Shown here in pieces: positions 30,712 to 30,801 of a stretch of 30,801 nucleotides of DNA. Position 1 is the stretch's first letter. Every line of letters begins with the position of its first letter. The stretch is from Lachnospiraceae bacterium UBA7060 (lineage in GTDB: Bacteria; Bacillota; Clostridia; Lachnospirales; Lachnospiraceae). Location of the stretch: contig DLAA01000076.1 in assembly GCA_002493835.1 (NCBI GenBank), forward strand, positions 6,558-37,358. The letters are read 5' to 3'. Below the pieces are notes generated by a model, which ran no database searches, was not told the origin of the DNA, and worked only from the letters and a program-made list of their open reading frames with translations. The position numbers were made by a program, and so were the translations under genes.

Positions 30712-30801
30712 GATCGTGGTTCTTATGATCAAATCGTGGTTTTCAATAGTCAGATTGTGGTCTTTACAATCAGATCATGGTTTTTACGATCAGATTGTGT
30801 C
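30712..30801. repeat. Tandem array of about 20-bp palindromic units (continues past the window)
   Basis: Units begin at 30712, 30732, 30753, 30773 and 30793 (20, 21, 20, 20 nt and a partial). Examples are GATCGTGGTTCTTATGATCA, GATTGTGGTCTTTACAATCA and GATCATGGTTTTTACGATCA, giving GATYRTGGTYTTTAYRATCA. In most units the first and last six bases can pair around a GGTYTTT loop. There are no spacers, so it is not a CRISPR array. Confidence 0.85.

Noticed and set aside
30712..30801. CRISPR array
   Set aside because: The units are contiguous at 20-21 nt with no unique spacers and are degenerate palindromes; no cas gene is nearby.

Overview
The window looks like a chromosomal segment of a gut or rumen Lachnospiraceae/Clostridia-type Firmicute. 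The evidence is A/T-rich intergenic DNA with strong AGGAGG ribosome sites and TTGACA/TATAAT promoters, a LacI-regulated beta-mannoside phosphorolysis cluster of the Ruminococcus albus type, GAAC-N4-GTTC (Firmicute LexA-type) operators, a TPP riboswitch in front of thiT, a DUF4317 protein and an HPr-like protein. Nearly all genes are on the minus strand; only asnA, an HD/DJ-1 fusion gene and thiT are on the plus strand. Product names rest on recognised motifs and family resemblance, not on a database search.

Region 1 (1-7700) is a mannooligosaccharide module read leftward: a GH13 glucosidase, a LacI regulator, then from its own near-consensus promoter cellobiose 2-epimerase, mannosyl-glucose phosphorylase (GH130_1), mannooligosaccharide phosphorylase (GH130_2) and a GH36 alpha-galactosidase cut by the window edge. 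Together they would trim galactosyl side groups, shorten beta-1,4-mannooligosaccharides to mannose-1-phosphate, epimerise mannobiose to mannosyl-glucose and phosphorolyse that to mannose-1-phosphate and glucose.

Region 2 (8091-13520) is a minus-strand block dominated by DNA metabolism: a PD-(D/E)XK nuclease fused to a DinG/XPD-type iron-sulfur helicase, a small HPr-like protein without the phosphorylatable histidine, and a two-gene operon (radical SAM DNA-repair protein of the TIGR03916 type plus its TIGR03915-type partner). The promoter of that operon is bracketed by two LexA-type operators, so it is probably SOS-controlled.

Region 3 (13520-24780) holds asnA (plus), a PAS protein, an L,D-transpeptidase with a Pro/Gln/Glu repeat tail, and the glutamate synthase pair gltB-gltD. 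gltB is preceded by a possible leader peptide inside a hairpin. asnA and gltBD are both nitrogen-assimilation genes. Divergent from gltB is an HD-hydrolase/DJ-1 fusion gene.

Region 4 (24776-30801) has a C-terminally short DUF4317 gene, a CPBP membrane protease, a TPP riboswitch with thiT, a small hypothetical protein, and an operon of an AI-2E family permease, a VanZ-family protein and an HdeD/DUF308 membrane protein. Upstream of that operon a tandem array of about 20-bp palindromic units runs off the window end. No tRNA, rRNA, insertion sequence or CRISPR array was seen.
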